Shown here one piece after another: positions 41,915-51,165 of a stretch of 64,000 bases of DNA. Location of the stretch: assembly GCA_963555775.3 (NCBI GenBank), contig CAUVWY020000009.1, positions 744,001-808,000 on the forward strand. Direction: 5' to 3'. The notes below the pieces were generated by a model that was not told where the DNA came from, did not search any database, and was given only the letters and a program-made list of their open reading frames with translations. The stretch comes from JAJEDW01 sp963555775. GTDB taxonomy: Bacteria > Acidobacteriota > Terriglobia > 20CM-2-55-15. The position numbers and the translations under genes are program-made. Every line of letters starts with the position of its first letter. The first letter of the stretch is position 1.

Positions 41915-42316
41915 ATGAACAAACGGGCGATACGGCGCATCGGATTGGGCGGATTCCTGGTCGCACTGGGCGGATACCTGATCGCCGGAACCGACCTGCA
42001 GGCACATCATGCCGTGGCGGGCGTGTACGACCTGAATACGGAGATCGTCCTCGAAGGTCGACTCCAGAAACTGAACTACAGGAATCCGCACGCGAACCTC
42101 ATTCTCGAGGTTCCGAACGAGGATGGCACGACGACCGAGTGGACCCTGACCACCGCCTCGACCCAGGTTCTGGGCCGGGCCGGTGTCAACAGGGACTCCA
42201 TCAAGGCTGGCGAGTTCCTCAGGATCACAGCCCTTCCTGCGAGGAACGGAAACCCGGCGGGATTCATCAGGCGTCTCGAGCTGAGCGACCGCCAGATCGA
42301 TCTCGACATCGACTAA
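41915..42316 (+). CDS. DUF6152-like secreted protein
   Basis: A 133-residue protein whose signal peptide ends ...TDLQA before HHAVAGVYDLNTEIVLEG. The NPH motif is in LNYRNPHANLILEV, and TEWTLTTASTQVLGRAG follows as the second conserved block. No cysteine is present in the mature chain. It starts a plus-strand cluster with a protein of unknown family (42634) and a W-E-G-D-T-L protein (43617), though a 283-bp repeat element lies between it and the next gene. Confidence 0.7.
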   Translation: MNKRAIRRIGLGGFLVALGGYLIAGTDLQAHHAVAGVYDLNTEIVLEGRLQKLNYRNPHANLILEVPNEDGTTTEWTLTTASTQVLGRAGVNRDSIKAGEFLRITALPARNGNPAGFIRRLELSDRQIDLDID

Positions 42317-42323
42317 CGGCCGT

Positions 42324-42606
42324 AGGAGCCTGTGGTGGAACCCCTGCTGCATTCGACCGGCGATCGATCCCGTCTGGACTGCGTTCTACGGCGCGTTCCT
42401 CGCGCCGGGCGCGTAGCGGCGCGTTCTCAGGCGTGTTCCTCACGACGGTCGCGCCGGATCAAGCGCGGTCGGGGTCCTCGACGTACTGTCATCGCGCACC
42501 TTGGTGCGGCAGTAGGAAGTACGCCTCCGTCGCCCTCCCTCCTCGCGCCTTGCCAGACGGGCGCCTCACCGGTCTCGGTGCGACGCGGGGTTTCACCACA
42601 GGCTCC
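42324..42606. repeat. 283-bp inverted-repeat element
   Basis: Ends AGGAGCCTGTGGTGGAAC (42324) and GTTTCACCACAGGCTCC (ending 42606) are near-perfect reverse complements. The first 45 bp and the last 60 bp match the 37577 copy in inverted orientation (shared CTGCATTCGACCGGCGATC and CAGACGGGCGCCTCACCGG). This copy keeps a longer middle with several imperfect hairpins. It accounts for most of the 317-bp gap before the next gene. Confidence 0.7.
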
Positions 42607-42633
42607 GAGAAAGCCGGCAGGCAGGGGATTGTG

Positions 42634-43602
42634 ATGTGTTTTCGACGATCTGTCGCGATGTCTGCGCTGGTTCTCGTCGTCGCGATGAGCAGCGCGCTGC
42701 CAGCCAGCGCGCAGTTCGGGGGACGCGGGGCTTCACTGTACGCGCCCGAGCCCGGAGCCCGTGACCTGAAGGCCGTACTGTTCAACTGGGCGTGGCATAT
42801 GGGGATGCTGCGGGGACAGGCTGAGCCCGAGCTCGTTCAGACGCTCGAATACCGGGCTGAGGGCACGATTCAGGTAGACGGACAGGCCTGCGTGCTGACG
42901 CCGTACGCGGACGCCGATCCCGGCGCACTCGGAGATTCGGGATATCGCATCAGCGCCAACTACCGCATTCCCGGATACCGGACCGAGATCCAGTGCACGC
43001 TCGCGAACGGCGAGACCTACTCGAATATCGAAACGATGAGCGGGGAGTACGCCTGGGACGAGGACATACCCGGCGCGGAAATCATCCCGGGCGAGGGCAC
43101 GGCGACGCCCCGGCCGGGGGCGCACGAGGAGCGCTGGATCCGCCTCTGGGCCAGCCCGCATGGCGCGCCCAAGGCCGCCATCGCCGCCGCTGCGGGCGTG
43201 TTGGTTTCGGAATCGTTCGGCCAGAACCCGGCCACGCTGCTTGACCGTCAGGAGGAGGCCGGAGTGGAACCGATAACGACCCTTGAATGGCAAGGGAATC
43301 GACCCGTGCTGACGTTTCCGATCCCCGGACTTTCCGGGGCTACGGCTACGGCCACGCTCAACCAGGGCTTCCTGCCGGAACGCGTAGTGGTCAGGCACGG
43401 GACCGACACGACGGAGTTCGTCTACGGTAGCTTCGGGGACTTCAACAATCCCCTGCACCGGATCGAAGCGCTGTATGCCGGCACCATCGTCGAGCGCCAA
43501 AACGGCGAGGTCGTCCGCGACCTTCAGACCGTGGTGACCGAAATTGGTCAGGGTTACGTCGTCGTGCCCGTTCCGGAGAGCGTACGGGCGGCAAGGAACT
43601 GA
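42634..43602 (+). CDS. Exported protein of unknown family
   Basis: A 322-residue protein with a signal peptide (MSALVLVVAMSSALPASAQF region). The start at 42634 follows AGGGG at 42623-42627; the frame is open further upstream but that part comes from the repeat element. Visible features are an N-terminal LKAVLFNWAWHMGMLRG, two Cys (GQACVL, IQCTL) that may pair, and a C-terminal beta-rich half (VLTFPIPGLSGATATATL; VVRHGTDTTEFVYGSF). I do not recognise the family. It is followed after 14 bp by a W-E-G-D-T-L family gene, so they are co-expressed. Confidence 0.6.
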   Translation: MCFRRSVAMSALVLVVAMSSALPASAQFGGRGASLYAPEPGARDLKAVLFNWAWHMGMLRGQAEPELVQTLEYRAEGTIQVDGQACVLTPYADADPGALGDSGYRISANYRIPGYRTEIQCTLANGETYSNIETMSGEYAWDEDIPGAEIIPGEGTATPRPGAHEERWIRLWASPHGAPKAAIAAAAGVLVSESFGQNPATLLDRQEEAGVEPITTLEWQGNRPVLTFPIPGLSGATATATLNQGFLPERVVVRHGTDTTEFVYGSFGDFNNPLHRIEALYAGTIVERQNGEVVRDLQTVVTEIGQGYVVVPVPESVRAARN

Positions 43603-43616
43603 CAGGAGTTCGGCTA

Positions 43617-44495
43617 ATGATGATGAGACAGCAAGTCATTCAGGTTCCGATCGTGGCAACTGTGGCGATGCTCTTCTGTTTCGCCGTCACGTCGGTGGAA
43701 GCGCAGTTTGGCGGCGGGCGGGATCCGGCCGCGGCCGCGGCTGAAACGCCGAGGCTCGCCAACGGGAAGCCCGATTTGACCGGCTCATGGCAGTCGGCCG
43801 GCGGCGGTCCTGAACGTGTCCCCGGCGGGATGTTTCGGCGGTGCAGTCCGTTCCAGGACAATTGCATGGAGTGGACCAATCAGAGCGCGGACTTCACGTT
43901 CATGGCGTCATCGCGGCTCGATATGAACAAGCCGTTGTACAAACCCGAACACTGGGACAAGGTCCAGGCGCTCGACATGTGGACAAACCGCGACGACCCG
44001 GTCATGACCTGTCTCCCGCTCGGCCTCCCGCGGCAGGGACCGCCGACGCGGATTTTCCACAGCGACGACGACATCGCGATGTTCTACCGCGGCGGGCTCG
44101 ACGGCGGCGGCGGGTATGCGGAGTTTCGGATGATCCGGCTCGACAAGACCGAGCACACTGAAGATGATCGATACGCGTACTCGTACTTCGGGCGCCCGGT
44201 CGTCAGTTGGGAAGGCGACACGCTGGTCCTCGATTCCATCGGATTCACTGACGAAACCTGGCTGGCGCGCGGCGGCTTCTTTCACTCAAACCAGATGCGG
44301 GTCGTGGAGAGGTTCACCAGGACCGGGAACGAGATGCTCTACGAAGTGACGGTCGATGACCCGGAAGTGCTCGTTGAGCCGTGGGTCATGCATCCGCGGA
44401 TTCTGCAACTCTCCAACAACCCGACGATCATTTCAGAGCAAGGAAGCTGCACGGAAACCGAGTTGGATGAGGTCAGCTCCCAGATTCGGCACTAG
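43617..44495 (+). CDS. Secreted protein of the W-E-G-D-T-L family
   Basis: A 292-residue exported protein (signal peptide ending VEAQF near residue 29). It opens with a 'LANGKPDLTGSWQ' block common to this group, then CLPLGLPRQGPPTRIFHSDD, and the family core VVSWEGDTLVLDSIGFTDE, MRVVERFTRTGNEMLYEVTV and a late Cys (GSCTETEL). Paired Cys residues near 80-86 are also present. Its TAG stop is the site where the IS1380-type element inserted; the coding sequence is complete because the target CTAG supplies the stop. Confidence 0.62.
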   Translation: MMMRQQVIQVPIVATVAMLFCFAVTSVEAQFGGGRDPAAAAAETPRLANGKPDLTGSWQSAGGGPERVPGGMFRRCSPFQDNCMEWTNQSADFTFMASSRLDMNKPLYKPEHWDKVQALDMWTNRDDPVMTCLPLGLPRQGPPTRIFHSDDDIAMFYRGGLDGGGGYAEFRMIRLDKTEHTEDDRYAYSYFGRPVVSWEGDTLVLDSIGFTDETWLARGGFFHSNQMRVVERFTRTGNEMLYEVTVDDPEVLVEPWVMHPRILQLSNNPTIISEQGSCTETELDEVSSQIRH

Positions 44496-46349
44496 TCCCT
44501 GAATAAGCGCGATTGAGGAAGTATCGATAGTGAAAAAGTAGCGGAAGTACCCGAAATGTCCCCGTCCCGTGCGAAAAGGAATTTGCAGAATCCTGACGGA
44601 AAAGGAGGCATTTCGGATGAACGATTATACGCGCAAGAACATGAGGAATCGCAAGCGGCGAATCGAGCGTCGGCTTGGGGACCGGCATTGGAGGGAACAG
44701 TCGGCGCCGATGTTGTCGGCGAGTAACATGCACTATGAGATGGGCAAGCGGACGCGGGGGACGGCGGTGGGCGGTCTTGGGGCGATGCATCGGGTGGCGC
44801 GGCGGACGGGTCTGATCGAGGCCATCGACGCGCGGGTGGATGTGCTGAAGCGGCATCTGCCGTATCACGAGTCGGATCACGTGTTGAACATCGCCTACAA
44901 CGCGTTGACGGGAGGGACGTGTCTGGAAGACATCGAGTTGCGGCGCAACGACGAAGCATACCTGGATGCGCTGGGGGCGCAGCGGATACCGGACCCGACC
45001 ACGGCGGGCGACTTTTGCCGGAGATTCGAGCCCGGCGACGTGGAGAACCTGATGGAGGCGGCGAATGAAGTGCGGCTGAATGTGTGGCGGCAGCAACCGG
45101 CCGGTTTTTTCGACGAGGCGGTGTTGGACGCGGATGGGACCCTGGCGCCGACCAGCGGGGAATGCAAGGAAGGGATGGATATCGCCTACGACGGGACATG
45201 GGGCTATCACCCGTTGTTGATTTCACTGGCGAACACCGCCGAGCCGTTATACCTGGTGAACCGGAGCGGCAACCGGCCCTCGCATGAAGGCGCGGCCCCG
45301 CGGTTCGATCAGGCGATCGGGTTGTGCCAGCGCGCCGGGTTCCATCGGATCCTGCTGCGCGGGGACACCGACTTCAGCCAGACCCGGCATCTGGATGGAT
45401 GGGACGGCCAGGGCGTGGACTTCATCTTCGGTATCGACGCGAGGGCGAACCTGGTGGCGCGGGCCGATGCGCTGGAGCCGGACTGCTGGGCAGTTCTGGA
45501 GCGTGAGGCCAGATACGAGGTGGCCACCCAGCCCCGCCAGCGTCCCGACAAGGTCAAGGAACGGATCGTTCGGGAACGCGGTTTCAAGAACGTTCGCTTG
45601 CGGGGCGAAGACGTGGCCGAGTTCGCCTACCGGCCCGGCGCCTGTAAGCGGGACTACCGCGTCGTGGTGGTGCGGAAGAATCTGTCGGAGGCCAAAGGGG
45701 AGTGGGTGTTGTTCGACAAGATCCGGTACTTCTTCTACATCACGAACCGTGCCGGTCCCGCCGACCGGATCGTGAAGCGCGCGAATCAACGGTGCAATCA
45801 GGAGAATCTCATCGAGCAACTCAAGAACGGCGTCCGGGCCTTGAAAATGCCGGTGGGCGACCGGACCGGCAACTGGGCCTACATGGTGATGGCGTCGCTG
45901 GCCTGGACCCTGAAGGCGTGGTTTGCGCTGCTGCTTCCCGAAACCGGACGCTGGGCCCCGAAGTATCGGGCCGAGAAGCAGACCGTTCTACGCATGGAGT
46001 TCAAGACGTTCCTGAACGCCTTCATCCTCCTGCCGTGCCAACTCGTGCGTACCGGCCGGCGCATCGTCTTCCGGCTCATGGCCTGGAACCCGTGGCTGTC
46101 CGTCTTGTTCCGTGCCGTGGATGTGTTGCGTCGTCCCCTGCGATGCTGACCCGATCATGGATCTGAGCCCGGGCGGTCGAGGTCCCGGTTGCTGTCAACC
46201 CTTCAAACAGACACGGCGAGGCCCCCACTGAAACAGACGCAACTCGAACCGGAGGCCAGGACAACACGATCCCGGAACGGAAGGTTATGCCTCCAACTTT
46301 ATGGCTGGGAACCGGCCGTTCGCCATCTGGTTATGCGCTTGTTTTGGGA
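44496..46349 (+). mobile_element. IS1380-family insertion sequence, 1854 bp
   Basis: The ends are TCCCTGAATAAGCGC at 44496 and GCGCTTGTTTTGGGA ending at 46349, imperfect inverted repeats (12 of 15). CTAG flanks the element on both sides (44492-44495 and 46350-46353), a 4-bp target duplication as expected for IS1380. Removing it joins ...TTCGGCACTAG to TGGCACGTGACG, leaving 107 bp between the interrupted stop codon and the next gene. It contains one transposase gene. Confidence 0.88.
44617..46149 (+). CDS. IS1380-family transposase
   Basis: A 510-residue DDE transposase. ATG 44617 has AAGGAGG at 44602-44608. Family signatures are plain: LDADGTLAPTSGECKEG (first Asp), MDIAYDGTWGYHPLLISLAN, NRSGNRPSHEGAAPRFDQ, LLRGDTDFS (second Asp) and NQENLIEQLKNG (Glu). 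The frame is intact and the ends of the element are recognisable, so it may still be active. Acts in trans on its own 15-bp ends. Confidence 0.93.
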   Translation: MNDYTRKNMRNRKRRIERRLGDRHWREQSAPMLSASNMHYEMGKRTRGTAVGGLGAMHRVARRTGLIEAIDARVDVLKRHLPYHESDHVLNIAYNALTGGTCLEDIELRRNDEAYLDALGAQRIPDPTTAGDFCRRFEPGDVENLMEAANEVRLNVWRQQPAGFFDEAVLDADGTLAPTSGECKEGMDIAYDGTWGYHPLLISLANTAEPLYLVNRSGNRPSHEGAAPRFDQAIGLCQRAGFHRILLRGDTDFSQTRHLDGWDGQGVDFIFGIDARANLVARADALEPDCWAVLEREARYEVATQPRQRPDKVKERIVRERGFKNVRLRGEDVAEFAYRPGACKRDYRVVVVRKNLSEAKGEWVLFDKIRYFFYITNRAGPADRIVKRANQRCNQENLIEQLKNGVRALKMPVGDRTGNWAYMVMASLAWTLKAWFALLLPETGRWAPKYRAEKQTVLRMEFKTFLNAFILLPCQLVRTGRRIVFRLMAWNPWLSVLFRAVDVLRRPLRC

Positions 46350-46460
46350 CTAGTGGCACGTGACGGAGATATCGGTCCCGCCACGCCAGATACCGTTTCC
46401 CTACCGAGATCATCAGCCATGCCGTTCGGCTCGGGAGCGACTTCCCGGAGGATAACTTCA

Positions 46461-47525
46461 ATGCGTAGAAGAATTGTGCACACGTTCATGGGCGCGGTAG
46501 CGGGCACCGCTGCCTGCGCGATTTCGGTACTCGCCGGCGGCGAGGCCGGTGAGCTCGTGCTCCGCGACCTTGGCGCGCGGTTCATCGGGTATACCACCGA
46601 AGCCGCGGATGGGGGTTCACTCAACGTACTCAATGCGATGTTCGTCCAATACGTTCTGCCGGCTGACCCGCAGCACGATTATCCCGTGGTGATGATCCAT
46701 GGCGGCGGCGGCCAGGGTACCGACTGGCTCGAGACTCCCGATGGGCGCGACGGCTGGGTGGACTATTTCGTTGCGGACGGCTGGGACGTCTACGTCGTTG
46801 ACCGTCCCGGGCACGGCCGCTCCCAGAGCAACGCGGAGTGTGGTGACGGAACCGTCGGTGTGGGCAATTCCGCGATCATCTCCCGGCTCGCGACCTCCGA
46901 TTCCGAGGTCTGGCCCGGCGGCGCCCCGACGCCGACAAACGACGCGGTCATCGGCTGGACCGCAAGCTCGGCCACTGCTCCATACTGCGGCGACGCGCTC
47001 GCGGCCGCGAGCGTTTCGGCCCTGCTCGACGAGATCGGCCCAGCGATACTCTTCGCGCATTCGGCCGGCGGCGGCAGCACGTTCCGTGTGCCCGATCTCA
47101 ACTCGGAGAACGTGGTCGGCATCATCGCGTTCGAGGCCGCTGGCAGCAATCCGGTGGCTGCCGGATTCGGCGGCGGTCCGCCGATCGCCAATTGGACGCT
47201 CGATCCGCCTTTGCCGGAAGATTTCGAGGCGGTCGATAGGGACGGCTGTGCAATGCAGGGCGAGAATCCGAGCCGACTCGTCAACTTCAGTGACGTGCCC
47301 CTCGTTCTGGCCGGCTCCGAGATGGGGCTCGGAAGCAGTCCGGAGACGCTCCTGTGCCAGGCTGACGCGTGGCGGCAGGCCGGCGTGGACGCGACCGCCG
47401 TCTATTTGCCGGACCGGGGTCTTCGCGGTGGCGGTCACTTCGCCATGGCGCAGCTCGACAACGGAGACTACGCGAAGGTATTCATCGAGTTGGCAACGGA
47501 GATCGAGGCAAAGTCATCGAAATAG
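46461..47525 (+). CDS. Secreted alpha/beta hydrolase
   Basis: A 354-residue exported hydrolase; GGAGG at 46447-46451 supports the ATG. After the signal peptide (ending near VLAGGEAG) the core shows VVMIHGGGGQGTDWLETPDG (oxyanion region), VYVVDRPGHGRSQ, the nucleophile FAHSAGGGSTF (Ser) and a C-terminal GGHFAM (His). Such proteins are often annotated as secreted esterases. Before the IS1380 insertion it was probably the next gene after the W-E-G-D-T-L gene at 43617, and it precedes a DUF6152-containing fusion. Confidence 0.82.
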   Translation: MRRRIVHTFMGAVAGTAACAISVLAGGEAGELVLRDLGARFIGYTTEAADGGSLNVLNAMFVQYVLPADPQHDYPVVMIHGGGGQGTDWLETPDGRDGWVDYFVADGWDVYVVDRPGHGRSQSNAECGDGTVGVGNSAIISRLATSDSEVWPGGAPTPTNDAVIGWTASSATAPYCGDALAAASVSALLDEIGPAILFAHSAGGGSTFRVPDLNSENVVGIIAFEAAGSNPVAAGFGGGPPIANWTLDPPLPEDFEAVDRDGCAMQGENPSRLVNFSDVPLVLAGSEMGLGSSPETLLCQADAWRQAGVDATAVYLPDRGLRGGGHFAMAQLDNGDYAKVFIELATEIEAKSSK

Positions 47526-47708
47526 AGCTTCCGCTTGGACTATCGCACCAGGGTCTTGCGCTCGCGATCAACCCCGGCCGAGGGGCGGGCGGTCGCGACG
47601 AAGCGGCAGCGGTTGTCGATTCAGCCAGCGCTCGGAACGCGCGTCCGGAAGTCTTGGAGCAGGACGGGAACGAATCATTCCATCGGCGTCAAGCGCCGGG
47701 AGGGTGAA

Positions 47709-48863
47709 ATGACGATACGAATCGCAGCGTTGCTGGGCGCGGGCCTGATGGCGGCGGCCTCGGCCAGCGCCCATCACGGTTTCGGCAACTTCGCAATGAA
47801 CGAGGACATCGAGCTCACGGGCGTCATCACGCGTCTCGACCTCGTCAACCCCCACTCGTGGCTGTATTTGCAGGTCACGGGCGAGGACGGCGAGACCGTC
47901 GAGCACCGCTGCGAGATGCGGTCGGCGACGACCCTTCGCCGCTCCGGCTGGACGCCCGAGATGTTCCCGCCCGGCATGCGGATCACGATCAAGGGCTCGC
48001 CCGATCGCGCCGATCCGCTGGCCTGCTACACGAGCACGCTAGTGTTCCCCGACGGCACGGCGCTGGACCGCTACGGCCAACGCATCCCGGCGACGTCGAC
48101 GAACAGGCGCCCCGCCCGCCTCGCGAACGGCGAGCCGAATATCTCGGACGAATGGGCGGTCGAGCAACGCGTGATGACGGATCCGAGAGGCCGCGACGGA
48201 ACGCTGGTGCCGCTCTCGCAAGTTGGCGAGTTCGAGCCGGGCGCCGTGCCCGAAGGGCAACGTGAGATCCCGGGAGCGCGTGGTACGCCCGAGGCCGAGC
48301 AAGGGCGCAACCCCTTCGCGAGTCCCCGCGCGCGGGGCGTCGTCGGCCTGATGGCCGCGGGACAGGCCGCGATGCAGGCGCTCGCCGAGATCCCTCGCGC
48401 CGAACGCTCATGCATCGAGGGCAGCATCATCTCCGACTGGGGCGGCGAGTCCGTCAACCGCATCACGCAACGCATCGATACGGTCTTGTTCCAGTATGGC
48501 CGTCACGGCCTCGAGCGCACGGTTCACATGAACATGACTGCGCACCCGAACGACATCGAGCCGAACTGGGCCGGCCACTCCATCGGCCACTGGGAGGACG
48601 ACGTCATCGTCGTCGACACGGTCGGCTTTCTGCCCGGCAGGCTTACGCGCACGACGCCGCACAGCGCGGAGCTCCACGTCGTCGAGCGCTTCTCGCTCGG
48701 CACGGACGCGATGACGTTGACGCGCGAGTACACGGCCGAAGATCCGGTGTATTTCACCGAAAGCTACCGCGGCTCAGAAACGCTCATGGCAGCGAACGTG
48801 CGCTACGACCCGGAGCCGTGCGTGGATTTGACGCCCCCCGTGCCGGCGCCGGCGCTCAATTGA
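47709..48863 (+). CDS. Natural fusion of a DUF6152-like domain and a W-E-G-D-T-L domain
   Basis: A 384-residue exported protein. GGAGGG at 47698-47703 precedes the ATG. Residues about 23-115 are DUF6152-like: cleavage at ASA before HHGFGNFAMNEDIELTGVI, then RLDLVNPHSWLYLQV. A linker rich in Arg, Gly and Pro (about 125-230) leads to the second domain with ERSCIEGSIISDWGG, HSIGHWEDDVIVVDTVGF, LHVVERFSLGTDAMTLTREY and a Cys near the end (YDPEPCVDL). The fusion shows that the two families act together. Confidence 0.7.
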   Translation: MTIRIAALLGAGLMAAASASAHHGFGNFAMNEDIELTGVITRLDLVNPHSWLYLQVTGEDGETVEHRCEMRSATTLRRSGWTPEMFPPGMRITIKGSPDRADPLACYTSTLVFPDGTALDRYGQRIPATSTNRRPARLANGEPNISDEWAVEQRVMTDPRGRDGTLVPLSQVGEFEPGAVPEGQREIPGARGTPEAEQGRNPFASPRARGVVGLMAAGQAAMQALAEIPRAERSCIEGSIISDWGGESVNRITQRIDTVLFQYGRHGLERTVHMNMTAHPNDIEPNWAGHSIGHWEDDVIVVDTVGFLPGRLTRTTPHSAELHVVERFSLGTDAMTLTREYTAEDPVYFTESYRGSETLMAANVRYDPEPCVDLTPPVPAPALN

Positions 48864-48947
48864 ACCGTTCGGGGGAATCGCTGATGAAAGACCTCCGGGG
48901 CGACCCGAAAACGGTCTCGATTCTGACACCTCGATCCAGGAGAGCCA

Positions 48948-49451
48948 CTACCGAATCAGGGGTTCCGGATCGTCCGGGTCGAGACACTGACCGAGGTGCC
49001 CGTAGTCCGACCAGAACAGTTTTCGCCCGTCCGGCATCACCACCAGGTGCCCGTTCATGAACCGTTCCGATCGATTCTGAGTGGAGGAATCGAGATTCGA
49101 GTCGACCGGTTCCCGGAGCGCCCGTTCGGAAGCAACCTCTTCTTGCAGCGTGAAGCCGCATGCTTCGATGATGTCGCCGGCCTTGAGGAAGTCGCTGTCG
49201 ACTCCCGTTTGGGTGAGCCGGGCCGGTCCGGGGCCGCCGTCCACAGCCCACCGCTGAACCTGCCCGTCACCCATCTCCTGATCCACGAAAATCCTGCTGT
49301 GAGGATTGATCCGCTCGAAACGGACGACGGTGCCCTTTACCCAGACCGGCGCCGAGGTATCGAACAGAACCAGCGAATGGTGCGCCGCCAGTGAGCCCGC
49401 CGAGACAAGCATCCCCATCGCCGCTGTCCATGCTGCCGCTGTTTTTGTCAT
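48948..49451 (-). CDS. DUF6152-like secreted protein, longer form
   Basis: A 167-residue protein. AAGGA upstream of ATG 49451 supports the start. Signal peptide ends SLAA before HHSLVLFDTSAPVWVKGTVV; NPH in FERINPHSRIFVDQ. It carries a C-terminal extension of about 50 residues (EEVASERALREP ... GRKLFWSDYGHLGQCLDP) with two Cys in total. Last gene of a minus-strand set DUF6152 - W-E-G-D-T-L - DUF6152 (51078 to 48948). Confidence 0.68.
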   Translation of the reverse strand: MTKTAAAWTAAMGMLVSAGSLAAHHSLVLFDTSAPVWVKGTVVRFERINPHSRIFVDQEMGDGQVQRWAVDGGPGPARLTQTGVDSDFLKAGDIIEACGFTLQEEVASERALREPVDSNLDSSTQNRSERFMNGHLVVMPDGRKLFWSDYGHLGQCLDPDDPEPLIR

Positions 49452-49527
49452 TGGAATTTCCTTGGTATCCGGTGTTTGCGGAATCGCTGACCGGCTGTGG
49501 ACCAATCCGTTATGAGGCGGGACCCCG

Positions 49528-50619
49528 TTACTGTTCTCCGAACAGGGAGGAGTAGTCGCGGTTGTTCTCGCATATGAACTCGGCGACCCTCACCAGGTCG
49601 GGACGAAACGCAAAGTCGCGGGCCCGGGTAAACGGCCGCTCGAAGACATTCGGGTCTTCGAGCGTGGCCTCGTACTGAAGGTAGCCGTACTCGGGACGGC
49701 TGAACCGCTCCACAACGTGCAGGGCGTCGGTGTGCCGGTACCCCTCGATCTCGGTCTCCTCGTTGAACCCAATCGTATCCACGATCAGCGTGTCGCCCTC
49801 CCAGCGGCCGACGGAGTCTCCCAGCCAGGACGGGTCGGGATCGACCGGGTGCGGGCGCCCGTCGATCGGGATGACGCGAAACGTGCCCGGATACTCGTAA
49901 AGGATCACCATGGTGTCCGCGTTCTGGACGATCTGAAACTGGTACGGCGTACCGAAGGCTCTCGGGCCGATCAGCGGCATGCAGTCCGATGTCGCCCCCG
50001 TGTCGTTCGGCCCGCGGACAACGCGGAATCCCTCGGCTCCAGCCCTCAGGACGGGCCCGGCGGCGTCGGCTCCACCGCCGCCGCGTCCGCCTCCGGCCGT
50101 CGGCGGTCCGCGGAAGTCATACACTCCCGAAAAGTCCGGCCGTCCCACCGGTGTCCGGGGCACTTCCGCCGCGTCGCTCCGGGCCGAGGCCGCCGTGAGC
50201 CGGACTGTCCTGGGAACGGTCACAGTAACGTCGCGCGTCACCACTTGATCATTGGGCCCCCCGACCGTCAGCGTGTACGTGGTCGTCGAGGCCGGAAACA
50301 GTTGGCGGCTGCCGCGCGGGGTTACGCGGCCCAGGCCGGGCTCGATCGTGACGCCCGCAGGGTTCTCCGTGGCCCATATCAGCATGACGGGCTCGCCCGC
50401 CCCGATCTCGGCGGGCTCCACGGTGAACTCCATGATCCGGGCCGGCAATTCCCGGGCCAGCACGCGGGCGGAGTCCGTCGCGGCCGGAACGGCCCCCGGG
50501 GCGACGGGGATCCGGGGCGCCTCTTGAGCGCTCGTTGCGGCCGGTTCCCCAGGGATTTCGGCCCAGGCGGCTGCGCCGGCCAGCGCGAGACCGGCGGCCA
50601 GAGTCACCATGGTCCTCAT
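49528..50619 (-). CDS. W-E-G-D-T-L family protein with an Ig-like N-terminal domain
   Basis: A 363-residue exported protein. Residues about 60-130 form an Ig-like beta-sandwich (FTVEPAEIGAGEPVMLIWAT; LFPASTTTYTLTVGGPND). After a Gly-rich linker (GGGRGGGGADAAG) comes the family domain: SVGRWEGDTLIVDTIGFNEE, LHVVERFSRPEYGYLQYEAT and the C-terminal FICENNRDYSSLFGEQ. The Ig-like addition suggests surface or polymer contact, an inference. It lies 78 bp from the upstream DUF6152-like gene and 76 bp from the downstream one. Confidence 0.65.
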   Translation of the reverse strand: MRTMVTLAAGLALAGAAAWAEIPGEPAATSAQEAPRIPVAPGAVPAATDSARVLARELPARIMEFTVEPAEIGAGEPVMLIWATENPAGVTIEPGLGRVTPRGSRQLFPASTTTYTLTVGGPNDQVVTRDVTVTVPRTVRLTAASARSDAAEVPRTPVGRPDFSGVYDFRGPPTAGGGRGGGGADAAGPVLRAGAEGFRVVRGPNDTGATSDCMPLIGPRAFGTPYQFQIVQNADTMVILYEYPGTFRVIPIDGRPHPVDPDPSWLGDSVGRWEGDTLIVDTIGFNEETEIEGYRHTDALHVVERFSRPEYGYLQYEATLEDPNVFERPFTRARDFAFRPDLVRVAEFICENNRDYSSLFGEQ

Positions 50620-50697
50620 TTGAGAAGTCTCCTTTTCGGGTTCGGATCCGAAGCGTTTCGCGGCGTCGACGGTCGAGCGAGCCGCGGCAATCTCGGA

Positions 50698-51078
50698 CTA
50701 CGATCTTATCGAGCGCCCGTCGGCCAACACGATGACTGAACTGATCATCGACGGCGCCCCGCTCTTGGCGGCCCCGCCGGTGCAAGAGATCATCTCCCCG
50801 GGCTTCACGGTATCCCGCATCCAGCCGAACGCTCTCAGATGGTTCAGGCTCATCATCTCGACTTCCCACTCGATGGATTCGCCGTTGCCGAGATCGACCT
50901 CCAGATAGATGAACGCGTGCGGATTCGTCCATTCGAATCGCTTCACGACGCCCGTCACCGTGACCGGGCTGTCTATGTTGTACATCGAAGTCGAGTGGTG
51001 GGCGGTGACCGGCGTTGTCGCAGCGAGACCCGCGAGCAAGCCCGGCGCAAACAGCAACGTGGCCCAACGCATGACCAT
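50698..51078 (-). CDS. DUF6152-like secreted protein
   Basis: A 126-residue protein; two in-frame ATGs (51078 and 51072) are possible. Signal peptide ends PVTA before HHSTSMYNIDSPVTVTGVV; NPH in FEWTNPHAFIYLEV; second block WEVEMMSLNHLRAFGW. A single Cys is in ISCTGGAAK. First gene of the minus-strand triplet, with a sigma-70-like promoter about 90 bp upstream. Confidence 0.72.
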   Translation of the reverse strand: MVMRWATLLFAPGLLAGLAATTPVTAHHSTSMYNIDSPVTVTGVVKRFEWTNPHAFIYLEVDLGNGESIEWEVEMMSLNHLRAFGWMRDTVKPGEMISCTGGAAKSGAPSMISSVIVLADGRSIRS

Positions 51079-51165
51079 AAGGAACGTCCGTGAAGTCCGA
51101 ATCGAACGGCCCCGCGGACATTCCGCGCCGTTCATTACCACCGTGCGGGTCCAAGCGTCCGCGCA

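Noticed and set aside
42139..42633. 165-codon N-terminal extension of the 42634 gene
   Set aside because: It overlaps the DUF6152-like gene out of frame and then crosses a repeat element; signal peptide and ribosome-binding site fit the 42634 start.
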